64,000 bases of DNA from Arachnia propionica. Lineage in GTDB: Bacteria > Actinomycetota > Actinomycetes > Propionibacteriales > Propionibacteriaceae. Shown in pieces: positions 17,484 through 26,130 of this stretch. The stretch is from NCBI RefSeq assembly GCF_037055325.1, contig NZ_CP146373.1:1240001-1304000 (forward strand), given 5' to 3'. The stretch's first letter is position 1; every line of letters begins with the position of its first letter. The position numbers and the translations under genes were made by a program. The notes under the pieces are model-generated. The model worked only from the letters and a program-made list of their open reading frames with translations. It did not search any database and was not told the DNA's origin.

Positions 17484-18230
17484 TCAGCTCCTCCCGGCAA
17501 GTGGCAGTTCCACCACCCTCGCCCGGAGGGTGTCGATGTACATCACACGCCCCAGCAGCGGTTCCCCGACCCCGGTGAGCAGTTTGACCACCTCGGTGGC
17601 CATCACCGAACCCACCCAACCGGTCATGGGACCCAGCACCCCAACCTCCGCGGCCGTCGGGCAGCTCAGCGGGGGGTCGGGGAACAGATCCGACAGGGCC
17701 AGTCCGTGACGTTCCCACAGCACCGTGACCTGCCCGTTGACGGCCTGGACGGCACCGAAGACCAGCGGCAGATCGAGGCGCTGGCAGGCCCCGGCCACGG
17801 CCAGGCGGGTGGGCAGGTTGTCCACCGCATCCACCACCACGTCGCAGCCGGCGAGGACCGTCTCCGCCGTGTCCTGCGCGACCCGCAGGGACACGGGAAT
17901 CACTTCGACCATGGGGTTGAGGTCCACCAGTCGCGCGGCGGCGGCGTCGGCCTTAGAGGTCCCCAGGGTGGTGGTGCCGTAGAGGGTCTGGCGTTGCAGG
18001 TTACGTTCCTCCACGACGTCGTCGTCGACGACGATCAGCCGACCCACCCCGGAGGCGGCCAGGTATTGCAGCACGGGACCACCGAGACCTCCCGCACCGA
18101 TGCAGCACACCGTCGCGGCCTTGAGCCTGCCCTGGGCCTCCTCCCCGAAACCTTCGATGGCCATGGTCCGCTGGTAGCGGTCGCGTTCGGCTTCGGTGAG
18201 GAGCTCGGGGACGGCGATGACCGGCTGCAT
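17484..18230 (-). CDS. moeB: ThiF/MoeB-type adenylyltransferase, zinc cysteines absent
   Basis: This enzyme adenylates the C-terminus of MoaD. The 248-residue protein has the nucleotide motif IGAGGLGGP, the RQTLYGTTTLGTSKADAAA region and VVDAVDNLPTRL, then CPTAAEVGVLGPMTGWVGS with a conserved Cys. Unlike E. coli MoeB it has no CxxC pair for zinc in the middle, and it ends before the second pair. It also lacks the rhodanese domain of MoeBR proteins. Its ATG shares one base with the previous stop (TGATG). ThiF acting on ThiS is an alternative, but the operon favours MoaD. Confidence 0.85.
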   Translation of the reverse strand: MQPVIAVPELLTEAERDRYQRTMAIEGFGEEAQGRLKAATVCCIGAGGLGGPVLQYLAASGVGRLIVVDDDVVEERNLQRQTLYGTTTLGTSKADAAAARLVDLNPMVEVIPVSLRVAQDTAETVLAGCDVVVDAVDNLPTRLAVAGACQRLDLPLVFGAVQAVNGQVTVLWERHGLALSDLFPDPPLSCPTAAEVGVLGPMTGWVGSVMATEVVKLLTGVGEPLLGRVMYIDTLRARVVELPLAGRS

Positions 18231-18484
18231 CAGCCCTCCGGGAGCGCGTCGAGAATGACCCGGGCCAGTTCCCCGGGATCGCGGTCCCGGTGGGTGGCGA
18301 TCGCCAGCCCCCACAGGTAGGCGGAGACCGGGGCCATGGGGCGCTGGTAGCGTGCCGCGACCTGGCCCGTCAGGTCGTGAACGGCCCGCGGGGAGACCCT
18401 AGATGCGTCGACCTCCAGAGCCTCGGCCACGTGTTCCACCCAGGCGGCCCAAGCGGTCTCGTCAATGGGTTCCCGACCGCTCAC
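18230..18484 (-). CDS. Free-standing DUF6457 protein
   Basis: An 84-residue helical protein (WAAWVEHVAEALEVD, HDLTGQVAARYQRPMAPVSA, LWGLAIATHRD, DPGELARVILDAL). It is clearly homologous to the C-terminal domain of the MobA in the same operon, sharing a PMAPVSA-LWGLA core. Genes for this domain are seen in actinobacterial Moco clusters, but the role is not known. It lies between narI and moeB, overlapping both by 1-4 bases, and starts at a GTG. Confidence 0.8.
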   Translation of the reverse strand: MSGREPIDETAWAAWVEHVAEALEVDASRVSPRAVHDLTGQVAARYQRPMAPVSAYLWGLAIATHRDRDPGELARVILDALPEG

Positions 18485-19218
18485 GCTTGCTCCTTCAGTT
18501 TCGGTTTGTCCCACAGCCCGGCGGGCACATTGGTGTTCCGGACCGGTTTCTTCCCGGCAGAGCGGTAGACCACGTAGGGCCGGGTCACGTATCCCACCGG
18601 AATGCTGAAGGCGTGCACCAGCCGGGTGAACGGCCAGATCAGCAGGATCAGAAATGCCAGGAAGGCGTGCGCCTGGAAGGAGAACGGCGAGTTCACCATC
18701 AGCTCGATGTCTGGTTGGAAGGTGAAGATGCTGCGGAACCAGGGACTCACCCCCTGCCGGTAGTTGTAGTGGTGGTCGAAGGTGGTGGTCAGCGTGTTCC
18801 ACGCTCCGGTGACGAGGATGGCGGTCAGCACCACGTACATCACGACATCCCCGATGGTGGTGGCCTTCCGCACCGCGGGCACTGCGATGCGCCGGATGAT
18901 GAGGATCAGATACCCGACGGCGATCATGATCCCGGAGATCCAACCGCCCACCACCGCGACGATGTGGTAGGTCTCCTGATCGATACCGAGCGCATCGGTC
19001 CAGGCCTTCGGGATGACCACCCCCATGAGATGCCCACCGAAGGCGAACAGCAGGCCGAAGTGGAACAGCGGAGCACCGATACGCAGCATCCGTGACTCGT
19101 GGATCTGAGAGCTGCGGGTGGTCCAGGAGAACTGGCTGAAACGGTATCGCCAGATCATGCCGACGACGAAGACCGCCATCGCGATGTAGGGGAAAACCCC
19201 CCAGAGCAGAGTGTTCAT
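18481..19218 (-). CDS. narI: Respiratory nitrate reductase gamma subunit (cytochrome b)
   Basis: NarI is the membrane cytochrome b that oxidises menaquinol and passes electrons to NarH. The 245-residue protein has five helices, starting MNTLLWGVFPYIAMAV. Probable heme-ligating histidines are in FHFGLLFAFGGHLMG near the N-terminal half and in FSFQAHAFLAF and RLVHAF near the C-terminus. It ends inside the next gene by a GTGA overlap. Confidence 0.95.
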   Translation of the reverse strand: MNTLLWGVFPYIAMAVFVVGMIWRYRFSQFSWTTRSSQIHESRMLRIGAPLFHFGLLFAFGGHLMGVVIPKAWTDALGIDQETYHIVAVVGGWISGIMIAVGYLILIIRRIAVPAVRKATTIGDVVMYVVLTAILVTGAWNTLTTTFDHHYNYRQGVSPWFRSIFTFQPDIELMVNSPFSFQAHAFLAFLILLIWPFTRLVHAFSIPVGYVTRPYVVYRSAGKKPVRNTNVPAGLWDKPKLKEQA

Positions 19219-19221
19219 GGA

Positions 19222-19929
19222 TCAGACTCCCAGCAGTTCAGCGTCTTCGTCGGGACGGGGGTTCAGGAACGGATCGATGCCGTAGGGCTCCAGCCCCACG
19301 CCCTCGGTCTCGGGACCGTCGCGGAGCAGTTTCGCGACGGTTTCGGCCTGCTCACCGTCAACGGCGGGCAGGGTGGCGCGCAGGGCGGCCAGCGCCCCGT
19401 ACCAGGGAGATTTCCGGTGCTCCAGGGCCATCGCGAGCAGCTCCACCCCGGCGCGGTGCCGGTTGATCAGGTCCCAGGCGACATCCAGGTCACCAAGGGC
19501 CCCGAATTCCAGGACCACTGACAGGTGGTCGGGCAGTTCATCGTCACTGACCTCCATTCCGGCGCGGCGGTAGGCCTGTTTGAACTGCACCAGCGCAACC
19601 CCTCGCTTCCGGCTATCACCGTGGGCGTAGTAGGTCAGGTGCAGGGCGCACTTACGGGTGTAGTCAAAGGTTTCGACATAGGCCCTCCGGGACGCCTCCA
19701 GGCCCTGCTGTTCGAGGTGGTCGATCACCCCGATCAGCGGCTCCCCCACTGTGGCGGGTAGCTTCCCGACCACGCCCCGAAGCCGCGTCAGGTTCCGGAA
19801 CAGCTTCACCGTGGGGTATTCCAGCAGCAGAGAGACGGCCTGCCATGTCACGCGCAGCTGGTCGTCGGGCAGCTCCCGGGCCGGGACGTTCGGGGCCCGA
19901 CGTCCGATGCCGGGCAGCCAACGCCTCAT
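19222..19929 (-). CDS. narJ: Nitrate reductase molybdenum cofactor assembly chaperone
   Basis: NarJ holds apo-NarG for cofactor insertion and membrane docking. The 235-residue, acidic, helical protein has QAVSLLLEYPTVKLFRN near the start and a YVETFDYTRKCALHLTYYAHGD core with RHLSVVLEF-like PDHLSVVLEFGAL. The start is taken at the ATG at 19929, one base overlapping the narH stop (TGATG). The GTG one codon upstream is equally possible. Confidence 0.94.
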   Translation of the reverse strand: MRRWLPGIGRRAPNVPARELPDDQLRVTWQAVSLLLEYPTVKLFRNLTRLRGVVGKLPATVGEPLIGVIDHLEQQGLEASRRAYVETFDYTRKCALHLTYYAHGDSRKRGVALVQFKQAYRRAGMEVSDDELPDHLSVVLEFGALGDLDVAWDLINRHRAGVELLAMALEHRKSPWYGALAALRATLPAVDGEQAETVAKLLRDGPETEGVGLEPYGIDPFLNPRPDEDAELLGV

Positions 19930-21518
19930 CACTTCACCCCCGAGGTCGGCATGCCGTGACCATCCCAGTCGAGGAAGGTGCCCTGCCCCTGGGTGGCCTC
20001 CCGCCGTGCCTTCGCAGCCGAGTAGCTGCCGATCGTCACGGCCACAGGACCACCACCGGGGGCCGTGCCACCTTCACCGACAGGGCATTCAGTGGAGATC
20101 GACTCCAGGCTGTGGGCCTGTTCCTTGTGCGACGGCGGGATGACGTAGCGCTCGTCGTACTTGGCGATCGCGAGCAGCCGGAACATGTCCTGAATCTCCT
20201 GACCGGTCATGCCGACCTTGGCGGCGATCTCCTCGTTGCCAACCCCTCCAAGGTTGATGTCGCGCATGTAGGAGCGCATCGCGGCCATTTTCTCCAAGGC
20301 GGCGCGCACCGGAGCGACGTTGCCTGCCGTGAACAGATTGGCTAGGTACTCCATGGGGATGCGCAGCACATCAATGGCCCCGAACAGGTTGTCGACGTTT
20401 TCTGCGTCATATCCGGTGGATGCGACGGAGTCGACGATGGGCGACAGCGGCGGGATGTACCACACCATCGGCATGGTGCGGTACTCCGGGTGCAGGGGAA
20501 GCGCCACCCGGTGGTCCATGATGAGTTTCTTCACTGGGGAACGCCGGGCCGCCTCGATCCAGTCGTGCGGAATGCCTTGACGTTCCGCTTCGGCGCGAAT
20601 GTCGGGATCCTCCGGGTCGAGGAAGACCGTGAGCTGTTTCTCGTACAGCTTGTGTTCGTCGCGTTCGGCAGCGGCCACGAGCACCGCGTCGGCGTCGTAG
20701 AGCATCAACCCGATGTAGCGCAGCCGTCCGACGCAGGTCTCCGCGCAGACCGTGGGGATCCCCAGCTCCACGCGCGGGTAGCAGAAGGTGCACTTCTCGG
20801 CCTTGCCGGTGTTGTGGTTGAAGTAGACCTTCTTGTAGGGGCAGCCGGAGATACACATGCGCCAGCCGCGGCAGCGGTCCTGGTCCACCAGGACGATGCC
20901 GTCCTCGGCACGTTTGTAGATCGCGCCCGAAGGACAGGAGGCAGCGCACGCCGGGTTGAGGCAGTGTTCACAGATGCGCGGCAGATAGAACATGAAGGTC
21001 TGTTCGAACTCGAACTTCACCTTGTCCTCGATGCCCTTGAGCATCGGGTCCTTGTGCCCGTACTCGACCATGCCACCCAGGTCATCGTCCCAGTTTGGAC
21101 CCCACTTCGGGGTCATCTTCTCGCCGGTGATCAGTGAGTGGGCCGTGGCCACCGGGAAGTGTTTCTGTCCCGCCGGGGCGTTCAGCAGGTTCTGGTAGTC
21201 GTAGGTCCACGGCTCGTAGTAGTCGTCGATCTCGGGCATCTTCGGGTTGCCGAAGATGTTGAGCAGTTTGTGGAACCGACCACCACCCTTGAGGCGCAGC
21301 CTGCCGCGCTTGGTGACCTCCCAGCCGCCCTGCCATTTCTCCTGGTTCTCGTATTCCCGGGGGTAGCCGAGACCCGGGCGGGTCTCCACGTTGTTGAACC
21401 ACACGTACTCAGTGCCGGAGCGGTTCGTCCAGGCCTGCTTGCAGGTGACCGAGCAGGTATGGCAGCCGATGCACTTGTCGAGATTCATCACCATCGCCAT
21501 CTGGGCCATGATTCGCAT
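19929..21518 (-). CDS. narH: Respiratory nitrate reductase beta subunit (iron-sulfur)
   Basis: NarH carries four iron-sulfur clusters between NarI and NarG. The 529-residue protein has CIGCHTCSVTCKQAW, CEHCLNPACAASCPSGA, CRGWRMCISGCPYKK and CTFCYPRVELGIPTVCAETC. In the third motif a Trp replaces one Cys (CRGW), which is the known signature of the [3Fe-4S] cluster of NarH. It follows narG by 21 bases. Confidence 0.97.
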   Translation of the reverse strand: MRIMAQMAMVMNLDKCIGCHTCSVTCKQAWTNRSGTEYVWFNNVETRPGLGYPREYENQEKWQGGWEVTKRGRLRLKGGGRFHKLLNIFGNPKMPEIDDYYEPWTYDYQNLLNAPAGQKHFPVATAHSLITGEKMTPKWGPNWDDDLGGMVEYGHKDPMLKGIEDKVKFEFEQTFMFYLPRICEHCLNPACAASCPSGAIYKRAEDGIVLVDQDRCRGWRMCISGCPYKKVYFNHNTGKAEKCTFCYPRVELGIPTVCAETCVGRLRYIGLMLYDADAVLVAAAERDEHKLYEKQLTVFLDPEDPDIRAEAERQGIPHDWIEAARRSPVKKLIMDHRVALPLHPEYRTMPMVWYIPPLSPIVDSVASTGYDAENVDNLFGAIDVLRIPMEYLANLFTAGNVAPVRAALEKMAAMRSYMRDINLGGVGNEEIAAKVGMTGQEIQDMFRLLAIAKYDERYVIPPSHKEQAHSLESISTECPVGEGGTAPGGGPVAVTIGSYSAAKARREATQGQGTFLDWDGHGMPTSGVK

Positions 21519-21539
21519 GTTGATTAGGTCCTTTCCGGC

Positions 21540-24500
21540 TCAGAAGTAGGTAACGTCCTGCGAACGCTTGCGGATCATCGTGACCTCGTCACGGTTGTTA
21601 CCCGTAGGTCCGTAGTAGTTGAACGCGAAGGCGATCTGTCCGTAGCCACCGGCGATGTGGGTCGGCTTGACCATGATGCGGGTCATCGAGTTGTGGATGC
21701 CGCCACGGCGACCGTCGCGCTCGGTGAGAGGAACCTCGATGAGGCGGTCTTGAGCGTGGTACATGTACACGGTGCCCTCGGGCATGCGGTGCGACACGAT
21801 CGCGCGGCAGCTGACGACGCCATTGCGGTTGACCAGCTCGACCCAGTCGTTGTCCTCGATCCCGACCTTGGCCGCGTCCTGCGGGCTGATCCAGATCTGC
21901 TGACCTCCACGGGAGAGCGTCTGCATGAACCAGTTGTCCTGGTACTGCGAGTGAATGGCCCACTTGAAGTGGGGAGTCAGGTAGCGCACCGAGACCCCTA
22001 GCTCGTTGACCTCGCCGAGGGGTGATTCCCCGAACAGTCGGGTCATGTTGAGGGGGCCGCGATAGGTGGGCAGCTGCTCTCCAAGCGCGATCATCCAGTC
22101 GTGGTCGAGGTAGAAGTGCATGCGCCCGGTGAGCGTGTGCCACGGCTTCATGCGTTCGACGTTGATGGTGAACGGGGCGTAGCGACGGCCTCCCGACTCC
22201 GAGCCTGACCATTCGGGTGAGGTGATCACCGGCTGCGGCTGGGCGACGATGTCCTGGAAGGTGATGTGCTTGCCCTCGTGCTCGGCCGCCAGGTCGTGCA
22301 GCTGCACGCCGGTCCGTTTCTCCAGGGTCTTGAACCCCTGGGTGGCCAGGTGCCCATTGGTGGTGCCGGCCAGCGACATGATCGCCTCGGCGACGTCGAT
22401 CCCATTGTCCAGCTGCGGACGGCCGTCGGCGGGGCCGCCACGGCGGGTGCCGTTCTTACCCTTGAGGTATTCGATGGCCGACGTGACGTCAGTGACGAGG
22501 CCTTTCTGGGCGGTGCCGAGCTTGTCGAGCAGCGGACCAACGGTGCCGTATTTCGCCCCGATCGCGGTGTAGTCGCGTTCGATGACGGTCAGGCGCGGCA
22601 TGGTGATCGCCGGGATCGGATCCACCTCGCCCTTGCTCCAGTCCCTGACCGCACCGTGCGGCGTGGCCATCGCGTCCGGTGAGTCGTGCATCAGCGGGGT
22701 GGCCATCACGTCCTTGCGTACACCCAGGTGGTCCTCTGCCAGTTCGGAGAGCTTGTCGGCGATCAGCTGGAACGTCTCCCAGTCCGTCTTCGCCTGCCAG
22801 GGCGGATTGATGGCAGGGGTGAACGGGTGGATGAACGGGTGCATGTCGGTGGTGTTGATGTCGTGCTTCTCGTACCACGTGGCCGCGGGCAGCAGCACAT
22901 CCGACATCAACGTCGAGCTGGTCATGCGGAAGTCCAGCGTCAACAGCAAATCGAGCTTGCCCTCGGGCGCCTGCTCCCGCCAGACCATGTCCGTGGGACG
23001 CATCTCCCCTTCCGCCTCGGCGGCGGTGACGGCGTGGTCGGTGCCGAGCAGGTGCTTCAGGAAGTACTCATCGCCCTTGGCGGTGTTGCCGATCAGGTTG
23101 GAGCGCCACAGCGTCAGGGCCCTGGGGAAGTTCTCAGGGTTGTCCGGGTCCTCGACCGCGAACTTCAGCCTGCCCTGTTTGAGCTGGTCGACGATGTAGT
23201 CGGGGGCCTCCTGCCCAGCGGCGGCAGCCTCGTCTGCCAGGGCGAGGGGGCTCTTCTCGAACTGCGGGAAGAACGGCATCCAACCCAGTTTCGCGGACTG
23301 CACATACAGATCGGAGGTGACCTTCTTGTCGAACAGACCGTTGCCGAACTTCTTAGCAGAAAGAGCATCAGCGTCAAAGGTGTCATAGCGGTACTGGTCG
23401 GTGTGGATGTACCAATAGCCGGTGTGGATCATCTGCCGGGCAGGGCGATGCCAGTCCAGCGCGAAGGCCATGGTGGCCCATCCCGTGATGGGGCGGGCCT
23501 TCTCCTGACCGACGTAGTGGGCCCAGCCACCCCCGTTGCGCCCTTCGCAACCGCAGAACTGGATCAGCGTCAGCATGGTCCGGTAGATCACGTCGGCGTG
23601 GTACCAGTGGTTGGCGCCAGCCCCCATGATGATCATGGAGCGCCCATTGGTGTCGATCGCGTTCTGCGCGAACTCGCGGGCAACTCGGATGACCTGTGCG
23701 GCGGGAACGTTGGTGATGGTCTCCTGCCACGCGGGGGTGTAGATGCCTTCGACATCGTCGTAATCCTTCGGCCAGGCGCCGGGCAGGCCCGGGCGGGCCA
23801 CGCCGTACTGGGCCAGCAGCAAGTCGAGGACGGTGGTGACCAGCCGTTCCCCGACTCTGCGCACCGGCACCCCGCGGCGCAACCCGAAGGGCTCCTCGGC
23901 GTCGTTTGCGAAGCAGGGCAGCTCCACCTCGACCATCTCGTGCCCGGGAGTGTCCATCATGGTCAGGGCCGGTTTGATGTCGCCCAGGACCAGGTTCCAC
24001 CTGCCCGCATCGGCGTCGCCGAAACGATGCCCGAGAGTGCCATTGGGGCTGGCGACCCGGTCGGCGTTCTCGTCCCACACGAGCGGCTTGAACATGGCAT
24101 TGGCCTGCTCGGCCAGATCCCCGCCGACATCGCCCGCGACGAGGTTCTTGCCCGGCCGGTACACACCGGGGGCGTGTTCGTCGAGGGTGATCAGGAACGG
24201 GGAGTCGTTGTAGGTGCGGTTGTATTCGTCGAAGAACGGCACCCGCCGGTCGGCGAAAAACTCCTTGAGCACCACGTGCCCCATCGCCATGCCGAGGGCC
24301 GCGTCGGTGCCGGGCGCGACCGGAACCCACTCGTCGGCAAACTTGGTGGCCTCCGAGTAATCGGGCGACATGACCACGACCTTCTGGCCGCGGTAGCGGG
24401 CCTCGGTCATCCAGTGGGCGTCGGGCGTACGTGTCAGGGGCACGTTCGAACCCCACAACATCAGGTAGCCGGCATCCCACCAGTCGCCGGATTCACGCAC

Positions 24501-25244
24501 GTCGGTCTGGTCGCCGTAGACCTGTGGCGAGGCGGGCGGCAGGTCGGCATACCAGTCGTAGAAGGACAGCATGCAGCCGCCAATGAGGCTGTGATACCGG
24601 GCACCGGATGCGTGGGAGACCATCGACATGGCCGGGATCGGCGAGAAGCCAGCGATCCGGTCAGGACCCCAGCGTTTGATGATGTAGGTGTGGGCGGCGG
24701 CCACCATCTCGACGGCCTCGTCCCAGTTCGCCCTGACGAAACCGCCCTTGCCGCGGGCCCGTTTGTAGGTGCGCGATTTCTCCTCGTCCTGAACGATGGA
24801 GGCCCATGCCAGCACGGGGTCGCCGTACTGGGCCTTGGCCGCTCGGTACATTTCCAGCAGGACGCCGCGAATGTAGGGGTAGCGCACCCGGGTCGGAGAG
24901 TAGGTGTACCAGGAGAACGACGCGCCGCGCGGGCAACCGCGGGGTTCGTACTCGGGCCGGTCGGAACCGACGGAGGGGTAGTCGGTCTGCTGCGCCTCCC
25001 AGGTGATGATCCCGTCCTTGACGTAGACCTTCCAGGAACACGAGCCGGTGCAGTTCACCCCGTGGGTGGAGCGGACCACCTTGTCGTAGGCCCAGCGATC
25101 CCGGTAGAAGGAGTCGCTGCGACCGCCCTTCTTGTGGACGGTACGTCCGTCACGGGAGACCTCACCTCGCGTGAAGAACCGACCGGTGTCAACCAGCAGA
25201 TCCGTGAGCGGACCGTCCATGCCCACCTCGTACGTGTTGGTCAT
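21540..25244 (-). CDS. narG: Respiratory nitrate reductase alpha subunit (Mo-bisMGD)
   Basis: NarG reduces nitrate to nitrite at the molybdenum-bisMGD site. The 1,234-residue length matches the family. The N-terminal FS0 cluster motif is HGVNCTGSCSWK, where His replaces the usual first Cys. Further on, WTYDKV-type WAYDKVVRS, CPRGASFSWYTYSPTR and SGDWWDAGYLMLWGSN are also family features. No Tat signal is seen, in keeping with a cytoplasm-facing enzyme. Its ATG overlaps the stop of the upstream regulator (ATGA). Confidence 0.98.
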   Translation of the reverse strand: MTNTYEVGMDGPLTDLLVDTGRFFTRGEVSRDGRTVHKKGGRSDSFYRDRWAYDKVVRSTHGVNCTGSCSWKVYVKDGIITWEAQQTDYPSVGSDRPEYEPRGCPRGASFSWYTYSPTRVRYPYIRGVLLEMYRAAKAQYGDPVLAWASIVQDEEKSRTYKRARGKGGFVRANWDEAVEMVAAAHTYIIKRWGPDRIAGFSPIPAMSMVSHASGARYHSLIGGCMLSFYDWYADLPPASPQVYGDQTDVRESGDWWDAGYLMLWGSNVPLTRTPDAHWMTEARYRGQKVVVMSPDYSEATKFADEWVPVAPGTDAALGMAMGHVVLKEFFADRRVPFFDEYNRTYNDSPFLITLDEHAPGVYRPGKNLVAGDVGGDLAEQANAMFKPLVWDENADRVASPNGTLGHRFGDADAGRWNLVLGDIKPALTMMDTPGHEMVEVELPCFANDAEEPFGLRRGVPVRRVGERLVTTVLDLLLAQYGVARPGLPGAWPKDYDDVEGIYTPAWQETITNVPAAQVIRVAREFAQNAIDTNGRSMIIMGAGANHWYHADVIYRTMLTLIQFCGCEGRNGGGWAHYVGQEKARPITGWATMAFALDWHRPARQMIHTGYWYIHTDQYRYDTFDADALSAKKFGNGLFDKKVTSDLYVQSAKLGWMPFFPQFEKSPLALADEAAAAGQEAPDYIVDQLKQGRLKFAVEDPDNPENFPRALTLWRSNLIGNTAKGDEYFLKHLLGTDHAVTAAEAEGEMRPTDMVWREQAPEGKLDLLLTLDFRMTSSTLMSDVLLPAATWYEKHDINTTDMHPFIHPFTPAINPPWQAKTDWETFQLIADKLSELAEDHLGVRKDVMATPLMHDSPDAMATPHGAVRDWSKGEVDPIPAITMPRLTVIERDYTAIGAKYGTVGPLLDKLGTAQKGLVTDVTSAIEYLKGKNGTRRGGPADGRPQLDNGIDVAEAIMSLAGTTNGHLATQGFKTLEKRTGVQLHDLAAEHEGKHITFQDIVAQPQPVITSPEWSGSESGGRRYAPFTINVERMKPWHTLTGRMHFYLDHDWMIALGEQLPTYRGPLNMTRLFGESPLGEVNELGVSVRYLTPHFKWAIHSQYQDNWFMQTLSRGGQQIWISPQDAAKVGIEDNDWVELVNRNGVVSCRAIVSHRMPEGTVYMYHAQDRLIEVPLTERDGRRGGIHNSMTRIMVKPTHIAGGYGQIAFAFNYYGPTGNNRDEVTMIRKRSQDVTYF

Positions 25245-25942
25245 TGCTTCTCTCCTTCGTGTCCGGTTTCCCGGCTGAGCCTCAGGCAGCAGGGTCCGCC
25301 CGAGAAATCTGGTTCAAGTTCAACGTCCGTGTCAGGTTCCCCAAGCGCCCCCAGAAGGCCGCGGATGAGCCCCCGATGCGCACCACACACGGCCTCGGGG
25401 GACGAGAAAGCGGCCCCGCGGAGTGGGCAACCATTCAATTCCGCGGCCAGACGAGACGGCCCGGTCAGCGTCATCCGGGGGTCATATCCCCAGGACCTCA
25501 ACAGTCCGATCACGACCTCGACCTTGTCCTGCCAGCCGACCTCGGACGGCGCGGGCACTCCCAGGAAACCGGCATCCAGGGTGCGCATCGCCCACTCCCT
25601 CAGCACGTCTTCGGCCTTGGCGCTCTCGACGTCCAGCACCTCGGCAAGCACCTCGGCAAGCAGCTGGTAATCGTCCTGGATGGCGACCGAAGGGACGGCG
25701 CGAGGCACCGGGAAGTAGCGGCGCCGGGGCCGTCCGACCCCCACTCGTTCGTCGCGCTGCAGGAGCCGTTCCTCGGCGACGAGCCGGTTGAGGTGCACCC
25801 GGACGGTCGTGATATGCAGCCGGAGATGCTCGGCGACCTCAGCAACCGTCAGACCCTCGGGATGGCGCGCGAGGAGGTCGAGGGCAGAATCCTGCGCGGA
25901 TGCGCTTTGCACACCCCCGGTCAGCTGCCTCGCGACGGTCAC
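25241..25942 (-). CDS. Winged-helix regulator with cysteine-rich C-terminus (SufR-like)
   Basis: This 233-residue regulator has an N-terminal winged HTH (residues 18-75; GLTVAEVAEHLRLHITTVRVH and GRPRRRYF in the wing). The C-terminus has conserved cysteines in NGCPLRG, AVCGAHRG and GPCCLRL, spaced C-X13-C-X31-CC, as in SufR-type regulators that can bind an iron-sulfur cluster. It is the first gene of the nitrate-reductase series and overlaps narG by four bases. The GTG at 25942 has GGAGG six bases upstream. Control of nar by oxygen, NO or cluster status is inferred. Confidence 0.75.
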   Translation of the reverse strand: MTVARQLTGGVQSASAQDSALDLLARHPEGLTVAEVAEHLRLHITTVRVHLNRLVAEERLLQRDERVGVGRPRRRYFPVPRAVPSVAIQDDYQLLAEVLAEVLDVESAKAEDVLREWAMRTLDAGFLGVPAPSEVGWQDKVEVVIGLLRSWGYDPRMTLTGPSRLAAELNGCPLRGAAFSSPEAVCGAHRGLIRGLLGALGEPDTDVELEPDFSGGPCCLRLSRETGHEGEKQ

Positions 25943-25992
25943 CCGCGTCCTCCTGGTTCAGAATAAAAAGGGAAGCCCCGGCCAGCCCGAAA

Positions 25993-26017
25993 CAAGAATT
26001 TAGCAATGAATTTCTTG
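25993..26017. promoter_or_regulatory. Inverted repeat in the nar-narK divergent promoter
   Basis: CAAGAATTT and AATTTCTTG form an imperfect inverted repeat with one mismatch, centred at 26005. It lies in an AT-rich patch between the regulator gene (start 25942) and narK (start 26131). It is the best-looking operator in the region and a candidate target of the regulator. Confidence 0.5.
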
Positions 26018-26057
26018 CTTTAAATCCCTGCCGCGTGGGCTTTCTCAGGCTCGTTTG

Positions 26058-26087
26058 TTGACGTGATACTACAGCCACACATAGGCT
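26058..26087 (+). promoter_or_regulatory. Candidate sigma-70-type promoter for narK
   Basis: TTGACG at 26058-26063 is a good -35 hexamer. CATAGG/TAGGCT near 26080-26087 could serve as a weak -10 with 16-18 base spacing. It lies about 45 bases before the narK ribosome-binding site. Confidence 0.35.
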
Positions 26088-26130
26088 CCTGCCAGCAATT
26101 TAAAGGGACCACCCCCATGGAGGGAGCGCC

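Noticed and set aside
22686-25670. Open frame of 994 codons on the plus strand across narG and the nar regulator
   Set aside because: It is antisense to narG and the SufR-like regulator, and its translation is rich in His, Gly and Arg with no recognisable domain. Such shadows are expected in high-GC DNA.
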